Assembly (NCBI GenBank): GCA_016214105.1
Contig: JACRPD010000006.1
Location: 1-9,536, forward strand
Direction: 5' to 3'
Source: Candidatus Magasanikiibacteriota bacterium
GTDB taxonomy: Bacteria; Patescibacteriota; Patescibacteriia; Magasanikbacterales; UBA922
Length of the DNA: 9,536 nt
Shown here: in pieces, positions 1 through 5,669 of the stretch
How positions within the stretch are numbered: the stretch's first letter is position 1
How the letters are laid out: each line of letters starts with the position of its first letter
Made by a program: the position numbers and the translations under genes
Notes under the pieces: model-generated
Seen by the model: the letters and a program-made list of their open reading frames with translations, nothing else
What the model was told of the DNA's origin: nothing
The model's database searches: none

Positions 1-1
1 A

Positions 2-36
2 CCTCACCCTTTATCCCTCTCCTACGAGGAGAGGGA
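2..36. repeat. Hairpin repeat, copy A
   Basis: A short lead (acctcaccc) is followed by a perfect 10-bp stem: TCCCTCTCCT at 14-23 pairs with AGGAGAGGGA at 27-36 around a 3-base loop. The layout is the same as copies B (45-104) and C (4753-4790): a pyrimidine-rich lead containing acctca, then a CTCC/GGAG stem. It lies beyond the 3' end of the P1 pilin gene and could serve as a transcript end or be a REP-like element. No transposase is nearby. Confidence 0.7.
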
Positions 37-44
37 AATGATTG

Positions 45-104
45 GAGACCTCATCCCAACCCTTCTCCGGAGTTTACCCCGATGAAAATCGGGGAGGAGA
101 AGGG
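45..104. repeat. Hairpin repeat, copy B, with nested hairpin
   Basis: The first 24 bases (45-68) are identical to 4753-4776 of copy C. The outer stem is CCCTTCTCC at 60-68 with GGAGAAGGG at 96-104. Instead of a 3-base loop, it encloses 27 bases (69-95) that contain a second perfect hairpin, CCCCGAT (77-83) with ATCGGGG (88-94) around a GAAA loop. This looks like one repeat inserted in, or replacing, the loop of another. It lies about 35 bases past the stop of the P1 gene. Confidence 0.75.
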
Positions 105-140
105 GCGATTGGAAATTGTTTGAAAATTACAAATTAAAAA

Positions 141-548
141 TTAGTAGATATCTCCTGTCGTATAATAATCATATCCCGTCGTGGCTTTGAACAACTGCGA
201 CATCACAAAACGGGTGATGGAGTAGGCGGCCAAGATAATAACCAAACCAATCACCGCGGCGTAGAGAATCTTTTTCGCGCTACCGGCTTTTTCATCATCG
301 CCTCCGGCTGTCATCCACATAAATCCGGCGTATAAAACCAAGACTAACGCGACGGTTCCGAGCAGACCCAATGCCGCGCTGATAATCCGCGCGGTCGTGA
401 ACCTCACGTCAGTCTCGCCGAGTCCGGTGGCTTTGCCGTATTCCATGCCAAGATACGGGCCGGTTTCTTCAACCTGAGCGTATGCATTATTGCCAAAGAG
501 AGTAAGGACAAAAACCGCAAAAGTGATGATGGGAAGAAATTTTTTCAT
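141..548 (-). CDS. T4SS-type pilin P1 (minimal form)
   Basis: This 135-residue membrane protein is the simplest of five pilin paralogues in the window. A signal peptide (residues 1-24, ending A-Y-A) is followed by a short ectodomain with TGLGETDVR at 41-49. Then come membrane helix 1 (about 53-78), the polar loop TAGGDDEKAGSAKK (80-93), helix 2 (about 94-117) and a tail with ATTGYDY at 122-128. Two helices joined by a short charged loop are typical of VirB2/TrbC-like pilins and of the T4SS pilin family common in Patescibacteria. P2 (752-1261) is its closest relative, sharing the loop and the ATTG-x-DY tail. The ATG at 548 gives a good signal peptide, but no Shine-Dalgarno is seen. A 203-base structured gap separates it from P2, so it may have its own promoter. 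The pilin role is inferred; a stand-alone membrane protein is the alternative. Confidence 0.85.
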   Translation of the reverse strand: MKKFLPIITFAVFVLTLFGNNAYAQVEETGPYLGMEYGKATGLGETDVRFTTARIISAALGLLGTVALVLVLYAGFMWMTAGGDDEKAGSAKKILYAAVIGLVIILAAYSITRFVMSQLFKATTGYDYYTTGDIY

Positions 549-585
549 ACAAATAATTAAAGATGCTAATATACGAATCTTACCA

Positions 586-648
586 ATTATACTAATGGTA
601 TACTAATACTTTTTACACTCGTTAACCTTGCGGAATAAATATTAGTAT
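586..648 (-). promoter_or_regulatory. Candidate promoter and operator of P1
   Basis: On the minus strand a perfect TATAAT lies at 591-586, 38 bases before the P1 start codon, but no convincing -35 box is seen. Overlapping and upstream of it, TATACTAAT occurs at 588-596 and again at 599-607, 11 bases apart (about one helical turn). An inverted copy (TATTAGTAT) lies at 640-648, pairing with 600-608 as a 9-bp inverted repeat. The arrangement suits a regulator-binding site over a promoter. The region is AT-rich, so chance is a real possibility. Confidence 0.35.
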
Positions 649-671
649 CTTTTATTGTTATTACCATACAG

Positions 672-703
672 AGCGGCCCCGCACCTTTGAGTGGATGGCC
701 GCT
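672..703 (-). terminator. Stem-loop between P2 and P1
   Basis: AGCGGCC (672-678) pairs with GGCCGCT (697-703), and an inner CAC (682-684) pairs with GTG (691-693). It lies 49 bases past the P2 stop in the direction of transcription. No clear U-run follows on the minus strand, so it is either a weak or factor-dependent terminator or an mRNA-stabilising structure. Confidence 0.4.
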
Positions 704-713
704 TTAACGCTAA

Positions 714-737
714 CAACATTCCCTCGAGGGGGTGTTG
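714..737. repeat. Inverted repeat after the P2 stop
   Basis: Two 12-base arms (714-725 and 726-737) meet at the palindrome CCCTCGAGGG (721-730). The outer CAACA/TGTTG segments also pair. Two positions in between (TT at 719-720 against GG at 731-732) pair as G-U only in plus-strand RNA; in the minus-strand transcript they are C-A mismatches. It begins 14 bases beyond the P2 stop and may end or protect that transcript. Confidence 0.45.
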
Positions 738-751
738 ATTTTGTGTCATTA

Positions 752-1261
752 TTATAAAGTTTCTTGAGCGGAATAATCTCCGCCGGTTGTGGCCGTATAT
801 AACTGTTCAAGCACGAATCTGGCAATGGCGTAAGCGCTCAAAATGATTGCCAAACCCAAAATGCCGGCAAAAATTCGCTTCTTGGCTGTACCAACTTTCT
901 CATCATCGCCGCCAGCTGTCATCCATTCAAATCCGCCAACTAACATTATCACGACCGCAACGATACCTAACAAACCCAATGCAACATTAATAATGTTTGA
1001 TATGGTAACTCTCACATCTTGCTTCCCCAAACCAGTATCTTTGGCATATCCTAAGCCAAATTTGATATCCCCCTCTTCTTTGCCAACATAAGTACATGCC
1101 GAATTCGTACAACTGTACCCATCGCCGCAATCAGCATCCGCGTTACAAGCTTTTGCCAAGACCGGAGCCGGCGCAACCGGCAACAACATCAAACCAAACA
1201 CAATAGAAGCGAGAATGCCAAGCACCATCTTATGCTTCGTAATTTTTGTTAACCAATACAT
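752..1261 (-). CDS. T4SS-type pilin P2 with compact four-cysteine motif
   Basis: This is a 169-residue pilin paralogue. A signal peptide (about 1-36, ending P-V-L-A) leads into a short cysteine motif with C39, C45, C51 and C56 (spacing C-x5-C-x5-C-x4-C), a pattern that looks like a small disulfide-linked loop exported to an oxidising surface. The pilin core follows: TGLGKQDVR (76-84), helix 1 (about 88-112), loop TAGGDDEKVGTAKK (115-128), helix 2 (about 129-150) and the tail ATTGGDY (157-163). Core, loop and tail match P1 closely, so the two are recent paralogues that differ mainly by the cysteine insert. It is the only gene here with a near-perfect Shine-Dalgarno, suggesting it may be made in the largest amount. 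Pilin assignment rests on fold pattern and paralogy. Confidence 0.85.
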   Translation of the reverse strand: MYWLTKITKHKMVLGILASIVFGLMLLPVAPAPVLAKACNADADCGDGYSCTNSACTYVGKEEGDIKFGLGYAKDTGLGKQDVRVTISNIINVALGLLGIVAVVIMLVGGFEWMTAGGDDEKVGTAKKRIFAGILGLAIILSAYAIARFVLEQLYTATTGGDYSAQETL

Positions 1262-1265
1262 ATTC

Positions 1266-1275
1266 TCACCCCCTT
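1266..1275 (-). promoter_or_regulatory. Strong ribosome binding site of P2
   Basis: The minus strand reads AAGGGGGTGA, 9 of 10 matches to AAGGAGGTGA, and ends 4 bases before the ATG at 1261. It fixes the P2 start. None of the other starts in the window has a comparable site. Confidence 0.8.
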
Positions 1276-1290
1276 TCTTTTTTCAAAACT

Positions 1291-1315
1291 CATAACACAA
1301 TTAACAGAACACATG
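1291..1315 (-). repeat. TGTGTT-rich intergenic repeat, copy 1
   Basis: The plus strand carries ATAACACAATTAAC followed by AGAACACA. This nearly matches copies at 1905-1936 and 7804-7835. It fills the gap between the P3 stop (1320) and the P2 ribosome binding site. Confidence 0.65.
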
Positions 1316-1319
1316 GCGA

Positions 1320-1892
1320 CTAATTTCCACTCAATTTTTCTTCCCATTTGCAGTTAGTGCCGCCGGACTGGTTGTCTTGTTCACAGCTTTGCTGGTCAGT
1401 GGCTTCTTTAATGCTTGATTGATTATTTATTTCACACAAACATTGATATTCTTTCTCCTTTTCCGGCACCTCCGACGTGATCGGCGCGACAGATGATGAA
1501 CCACCCTTCGCCCCGATGGCCTCCAAAACCAGACTTAGTATAGCATACGCGCCAAAAATTAAAAAGAGCCCGATTGCCGCCCACATCATAGTGTCTAAAC
1601 CTTTCTTCACTTTTTCCGTGTTGCCGGCGGAAGTAAGCCACAAAAACCCGCCGTAAACAAACACCATTAAAACCAACGAACCGATTATTCCCATCGCGCC
1701 CGCGATAATGTTGCCGATAAGCACTCGCATATCAGTAAGACCTGATGGGTTCGTTACCGACCCGCCCAAAGGATTGATTAGAGTAACCGTGGTAACAGGA
1801 GGGTCGCCGGGAGCGGACAACGCGGGGAGGGCGGGGGTGAGGGTTGCAAACAAGAATACGGAAATAAAAATGATTTTAAATTTTGTAGACAT
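1320..1892 (-). CDS. T4SS-type pilin P3 with C-terminal four-cysteine module
   Basis: This is a 190-residue pilin paralogue. The signal peptide spans about residues 1-27 (ending A-L-S-A). The core follows: GLTDMRVLIGNII (51-63), helix 1 (about 62-87), loop TSAGNTEKVKKG (87-98), helix 2 (about 101-125). After a linker, a C-terminal module carries C151-x-C153, C170 and C181-K-W. This C-x-C...C...C-x-W unit is the same as the modules repeated three times in P5 (4809-5669), but placed after the core rather than before it. An in-frame GTG-less extension to 1994 exists, but its 34 extra residues are translated from an intergenic repeat and overlap the S23 gene. The ATG at 1892, directly before the signal peptide, is therefore preferred. 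No Shine-Dalgarno is seen. Confidence 0.85.
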   Translation of the reverse strand: MSTKFKIIFISVFLFATLTPALPALSAPGDPPVTTVTLINPLGGSVTNPSGLTDMRVLIGNIIAGAMGIIGSLVLMVFVYGGFLWLTSAGNTEKVKKGLDTMMWAAIGLFLIFGAYAILSLVLEAIGAKGGSSSVAPITSEVPEKEKEYQCLCEINNQSSIKEATDQQSCEQDNQSGGTNCKWEEKLSGN

Positions 1893-1904
1893 AGGTTTTA
1901 TCAA

Positions 1905-1936
1905 AACACATAACACAATTAACAAAACACAGTGAA
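1905..1936 (-). repeat. TGTGTT-rich intergenic repeat, copy 2
   Basis: The plus strand carries ACATAACACAATTAAC then AAAACACAGTGAA. It occupies the gap between the S23 stop (1946) and the P3 start (1892). It matches copy 1 and copy 3 nearly base for base, and copy 4 in inverted orientation. Confidence 0.65.
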
Positions 1937-1945
1937 TTGGACAAA

Positions 1946-2266
1946 CTACTTCTTTGTTTCTTTGTTTTTCTCCAAACCGATTATTAAGCTCCACAACATC
2001 GCTCCCGCCTCATCCAAAAGGCTAATTGCTTTTTTGTACTCTTCGGTGTTTATCCAATTTCTTTTTAAACAGAAAAAGATTAAATACTTGCACTCCTTAC
2101 TGGAACCGTACGCTGTTTCAAAAAACTGTATCTTAACTCCGGTCTTAAACCGCGCGTGTCCTTCAACAAAATTTAACATTATTGAAATTATCGCTCTCCT
2201 TAGTTGGCTGGTAATGCCATAAACTTCTTCGCGGGAAAACTTTTTTGTTAAGTCATACACCAGCAT
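1946..2266 (-). CDS. Four-helix-bundle (S23-type) protein, N-terminally short
   Basis: This 106-residue protein resembles the four-helix-bundle family first seen in 23S rRNA intervening sequences. Family signatures are visible: YDLTKKFSREEVYGITSQLR near the N-terminus, then RRAIISIMLNFVEGHARF, where the family usually has an SI-x-x-N-x-AEG-type motif, then a YGSSKECKYLIFF helix and DEAGAMLWSLI at the end. The usual start of helix 1 (about a dozen residues around a W-x-x-A motif) is missing. ATG at 2266 and TTG at 2272 are the only starts before an in-frame stop, so the gene appears trimmed where it abuts the P4 stop (2274). Its molecular role in free-standing form is unknown. Its place between two pilin genes on the same strand suggests co-transcription. 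Confidence 0.8.
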   Translation of the reverse strand: MLVYDLTKKFSREEVYGITSQLRRAIISIMLNFVEGHARFKTGVKIQFFETAYGSSKECKYLIFFCLKRNWINTEEYKKAISLLDEAGAMLWSLIIGLEKNKETKK

Positions 2267-2273
2267 TATCAAA

Positions 2274-3332
2274 TCATGCCAGCATCAAATCAATCGCCAT
2301 ATAGGCCGAGAAAGCGACGACCAGCCCGAGCGCGGCGGCGATCATAGTTTTCTTTCCGGTCTCAACCATTTCCGCGTTGCCCACTGACATAATCATTTTG
2401 AATCCGCCATACACGAAAAACGCGAAAGCGAAAGTGCCTAAAATCGCGAACAGTCCGCTAGCGAAATTTATTATTAACTGCAGTAAATCATTCACGCTCC
2501 GGCACGAACCGGAAAACGCGCAAGGAGGCAATGCTCCGCCTCTTTCTACATATCCCGGTGGAACGCCATACTGGCTTTTTATCCAGGCGTCAACCGTGGA
2601 GGTGGTTTGGACCGACGAAACGCCGGTGACGGAGAAATACACATCGCCCAAAAGAGCGCCCTCATCCGCCCCGCCAATGCTTGCCTTGACCTGCATTGCA
2701 TATAATTTGGTGTATACTTCGCTACTCTGCGATGTATCCCAAATTATTTTGAACTTGCCCTTCTCTTTGCTTTCGGTTTTCGCGCCGTATTCGTCGCAAT
2801 TTAAGCACTCAATGGTAATCGGCACGGCGGTAGCGCCGCTGACAATAACATCCGCTGTCCCGATTTCGCCCTCTTTCACTGGAACCGGATTGTCTTTTGT
2901 GTTTATGGCAACCCATTTTAAATTATACCATTTCTCCCAGTATTTTTGCTTTCCCGGCGAGCCGTTCGGTAGGATAGTATCCTTTGACAATTCTGCTTCT
3001 AAGTAACAGTTGTAACCTCCGCAAATAACGCCTGCCCCTGTAGCTGACTCTAAGAGGTCAGAGCAGTCATCTTTATTATTAAAAATACCTTTCGCTGTTT
3101 TTATTACAACATCATATTGACCTGGCTGACCAAAAAAATTTGTCTTTTTTAACTCAATATTCCATCCCTCTGACAAATTTGTTGTTATTTCTTCCGATTT
3201 GCTACATTCATTTGTATTTGCTCCCTCTTGTTTATAGCCACAAACACAGCGATAGTCGGTTGGCTCGGCAGCGCGCACGGTAAGCGGAACCATGAGTAAA
3301 ACAAAAATAAAAATTGTTTTTATTTTCCACAT
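2274..3332 (-). CDS. T4SS-type pilin P4 with large cysteine-containing ectodomain
   Basis: This is a 352-residue protein. A signal peptide (about 1-21, ending V-R-A) is followed by an ectodomain of about 250 residues and then a C-terminal pilin core (about 277-352). The ectodomain starts with C29-x-C31 and C43, resembling the start of the P3/P5 modules without their C-x-W end. It also holds C90, C104 and C109, a C176-x-x-C179 pair, a region rich in predicted beta-strands (about 158-240) and C271/C277 just before the core. The core has helix 1 (about 283-312), the loop SVGNAEMVETGKK (316-328) and helix 2 (about 329-351). It lies 4 bases after the lipoprotein stop, so the two are almost certainly co-transcribed. 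I recognise no named domain in the ectodomain. With such a large head it may cap or decorate a filament, which is inference. Confidence 0.8.
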   Translation of the reverse strand: MWKIKTIFIFVLLMVPLTVRAAEPTDYRCVCGYKQEGANTNECSKSEEITTNLSEGWNIELKKTNFFGQPGQYDVVIKTAKGIFNNKDDCSDLLESATGAGVICGGYNCYLEAELSKDTILPNGSPGKQKYWEKWYNLKWVAINTKDNPVPVKEGEIGTADVIVSGATAVPITIECLNCDEYGAKTESKEKGKFKIIWDTSQSSEVYTKLYAMQVKASIGGADEGALLGDVYFSVTGVSSVQTTSTVDAWIKSQYGVPPGYVERGGALPPCAFSGSCRSVNDLLQLIINFASGLFAILGTFAFAFFVYGGFKMIMSVGNAEMVETGKKTMIAAALGLVVAFSAYMAIDLMLA

Positions 3333-3336
3333 AATC

Positions 3337-4713
3337 CTACATCGTCTGTTGAATTAACTTCGCCGCGTTGGTTAATAATTGAACATCTTTTTGATTCTCG
3401 CTTTTATTTGAACCTGACGGCTGTAGACTGTTGTGCAGCATATCAATAAAAACTTTTTTTGCCGCGGATTCGTTTTTGCCTTTATACCAGCTCTCGGCTT
3501 GCAAAATCGTGCCGACAAACGGCTTCAACATTTCATCCGCTTCCTGATCTTTAATTTGTGAACGTAATGGGGTCGGACGCTTGGTCGCGTCAGTGTATTT
3601 CTTGATATTATCCGGCGTGGTCATAGAACGAATAAAGTCCCATGCCTCATCTTGATTTTTTGATTTTTTTATAACAGTTTCCAACCAATAATTCGCCACA
3701 TTCACGGGCGCGGCTTCGTTTAATTGCAAAATCGGCATAATTTCCAAATCCATTTGCGGAGCGCGGGCTTTGATAAGCGGATAGTCATAAGCAAAACCAA
3801 AGTAAAATACGCTTTTGCCGGACGCGAAATTTTCCAGCGCGTCTTTCATTGTTTCGTTCCAACTGTAAACTTCTTTTGTCGGCCGGGCGAAATCAGTATA
3901 AAAACGCAAAGCAACCAAAGCCGGATGATTCATTTTGCCCGGGGTTAAACCGTTGGCAAAATTAACTGAATTGCCTGACGCCATTTTGGCTCCGCTTTGC
4001 AGCATAAACAAAGAAAGAACATCAAACGCGCGATCAATATTGTTTCCGGTTCCCAAGGCAACGCCGGATTGAACAATATCGCCTTTTTCATTAAACCGCG
4101 TGCCGGCCTTAACCGCAGCCATAAATTCATCCCAGTTCTTCGGCGGTTCAGCCACGCCGGACTTGTCTAATAATTCTTTATTGTAATACAAAGCCATAGT
4201 ATCAAAAGCGAGCGGCAGACCGTAAACTTTGCCCTCAATCACCGCGTCGTCATAAACCGCGTTGACAAAACTTGATTTCACCGCGCTCGCCGATGGCATT
4301 TTATTTTCTTCAATGGTAACGACCTGCTCTTTTGTGTATTGGCTCTTGATATAGACATTCGCCACTTTAACGCTCGCCGGCATTGGCGCGAGCCACGAAA
4401 TATACCGCCGCAAATCCCGCGTGCTGATGGAAATAATATCCGGCGGAACATCATCAGCCAGCGCGCGCAACAATAATTGCTCCAGCTCTTCGCCGCGCAC
4501 TTTGCGGATATTTATTTTCACATAAGGTCTCTTTGCCTCGTATTCTTTTTTGAACGTTTCAAGTTCGTCTAAATCGTTGTAGACGGTCCAATAGTTCAAC
4601 TTGACCGGCTTGACCGCGGCGGCTTGCTCGGCGGAAAGACCCTTGCAGCCAAAACCGAGGGTTAGGAGTAATAGAATTGTGGTGGAAATTATGAGAGGTT
4701 TGTTCCTTGTCAT
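3337..4713 (-). CDS. Extracellular solute-binding lipoprotein (ABC family 1 type)
   Basis: This 458-residue protein resembles sugar-binding subunits of ABC importers. A hydrophobic signal (5-22) ends in L-G-F-G-C23, a lipobox-like site, so it is probably a lipid-anchored surface protein. Family landmarks include LNYWTVYNDLDELETFKKEY (39-58), PPDIISIS near 90-97, GLPLAFDTMALYYNKELL (165-182), PPKNWDEFM (190-198), ALENFASGKSVFYFGFAYDY (292-311) and an EAWDFIRSMTTPDN segment (356-369). Length and order fit a complete two-lobe protein. No permease or ATPase gene is in the window; it sits between pilins P5 and P4 and is only 4 bases from P4. It could serve a transporter encoded elsewhere, or act as a ligand-binding part of the surface structure. 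The ligand cannot be predicted beyond probably a carbohydrate. ATG at 4713 has no Shine-Dalgarno. Confidence 0.9.
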   Translation of the reverse strand: MTRNKPLIISTTILLLLTLGFGCKGLSAEQAAAVKPVKLNYWTVYNDLDELETFKKEYEAKRPYVKINIRKVRGEELEQLLLRALADDVPPDIISISTRDLRRYISWLAPMPASVKVANVYIKSQYTKEQVVTIEENKMPSASAVKSSFVNAVYDDAVIEGKVYGLPLAFDTMALYYNKELLDKSGVAEPPKNWDEFMAAVKAGTRFNEKGDIVQSGVALGTGNNIDRAFDVLSLFMLQSGAKMASGNSVNFANGLTPGKMNHPALVALRFYTDFARPTKEVYSWNETMKDALENFASGKSVFYFGFAYDYPLIKARAPQMDLEIMPILQLNEAAPVNVANYWLETVIKKSKNQDEAWDFIRSMTTPDNIKKYTDATKRPTPLRSQIKDQEADEMLKPFVGTILQAESWYKGKNESAAKKVFIDMLHNSLQPSGSNKSENQKDVQLLTNAAKLIQQTM

Positions 4714-4752
4714 ATATTTATTTTATGCCAATTAATTGCTCGTACACTCGCC

Positions 4753-4790
4753 GAGACCTCATCCCAACCCTTCTCCTATAAGGAGAAGGG
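4753..4790. repeat. Hairpin repeat, copy C
   Basis: The lead is identical to copy B for 24 bases (4753-4776 and 45-68). A perfect 10-bp stem follows, CCCTTCTCCT at 4768-4777 with AGGAGAAGGG at 4781-4790. On the plus strand it is followed by CTTTT, giving a terminator-like shape in that direction only. It lies between the P5 stop (4809) and the lipoprotein start (4713), so it may partly separate their expression. Confidence 0.75.
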
Positions 4791-4808
4791 CTTTTAAAGT
4801 AAACCTCT

Positions 4809-5669
4809 TCACTCCACCGCGCTAAAAATAAAGCTCACTATCGTATAACTCGCGAAAATAACGAACAGTCCCAGCGTGGCCCAGACTACGATATTTTTGG
4901 CCTGCGTTGATCTCTCGGCGTTGCCGCCGGCCAGCATCCACAGCACGCCGGCGTAGGCGAACAGCGCCAAAGCAATACTGCCCAACAATCCCATGGCAAC
5001 GGAAATAATATTGCCAAATACAGCCTTTACGTCAGTGTTTTTTAATTGGTTTAGACCGGAAACCGATGGTAAATCAATAGCTTCACCACCCTCTGTTGTG
5101 ACGGATGCTGGAGCGCCTTCTTCCCCTCCCACAAACCAAAAACAGTTTTCATAAGATAGCGCGCCATCTTGCTTATCTTGCATTTGATCACACGCCGCCT
5201 CTGACTCATCAGTAATATCTTGGTTGTACTCCACATCACCGGTATCGGTGTTTACAATATCACATTTGCATATTCCCTGTCCCTCCTGCCATGCGCATTG
5301 AAACTCCTGACCTGTACTTGCATCGTTTTTTGAAACACAATCTTCTTTATAAGTGGCGCTCTTAACTTCGGATGACTGTCCTTTTGTTGTATCAGTAACC
5401 GCGCATGTACACGTTCCTTTTACTCCCCCAAACGGCACTGTGGTCTTTTCCTGCCACTTACAATCAAATTGCTGACCCGTGTTAGCATCTGTTTGTGAAA
5501 TGCAATCTTTCTCATAGGTGTTGGCTGTAGTTTCCGATGAATCGCCCGCCGCGTCAGTGATTACGCAGTTACAAATTCCGCCTTCGCCTTGAACCAATTC
5601 CACTTTAAAAAACAAAAAACCTGACACTAAAAATATAAATAACAGAGAAAATAAAATCTTATTTTTCAT
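4809..5669 (-). CDS. T4SS-type pilin P5 with three tandem four-cysteine modules
   Basis: This is a 286-residue protein. A signal peptide (about 1-28) is followed by three tandem modules of the form C-x-C...C...C-x-[WF]. The cysteines are C33/C35/C56/C70, C87/C89/C111/C125 and C134/C136/C160/C176. The first two modules are close copies (T-Y-x-x-D-C, then N-T-G-Q-x-F-x-C or S-T-G-Q-x-F-x-C, then x-W-Q-E); the third is more diverged. A linker (180-210) leads to the pilin core: NTDVKAVFGNII (211-222), helix 1 (about 222-246), loop LAGGNAERSTQAKN (246-259) and helix 2 (about 260-283). The ATG at 5669 overlaps the stop of the nucleotidyltransferase gene by 4 bases (ATGA), implying translational coupling. 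A longer frame to 5846 lies wholly inside that upstream gene and lacks a signal at its start, so it is rejected. The modules probably form disulfides outside the cell, which is inference. Confidence 0.88.
   Translation of the reverse strand: MKNKILFSLLFIFLVSGFLFFKVELVQGEGGICNCVITDAAGDSSETTANTYEKDCISQTDANTGQQFDCKWQEKTTVPFGGVKGTCTCAVTDTTKGQSSEVKSATYKEDCVSKNDASTGQEFQCAWQEGQGICKCDIVNTDTGDVEYNQDITDESEAACDQMQDKQDGALSYENCFWFVGGEEGAPASVTTEGGEAIDLPSVSGLNQLKNTDVKAVFGNIISVAMGLLGSIALALFAYAGVLWMLAGGNAERSTQAKNIVVWATLGLFVIFASYTIVSFIFSAVE

Noticed and set aside
1893..1994. N-terminal extension of P3
   Set aside because: It translates the TGTGTT repeat into a Cys/Val/Leu-rich stretch, overlaps the S23 gene, and would bury the signal peptide.
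2377..3006. 209-codon open frame on the plus strand
   Set aside because: It lies wholly antisense to P4, whose signal peptide, cysteine pattern and pilin core are convincing. The plus-strand product has no recognisable motif.
4714..4808. Rho-independent terminator for the minus strand after P5
   Set aside because: The hairpin of copy C has its T-run on the plus-strand side. In the minus-strand transcript the stem is followed by TTGGGATGAG, not a U-tract, so it is listed as a repeat only.
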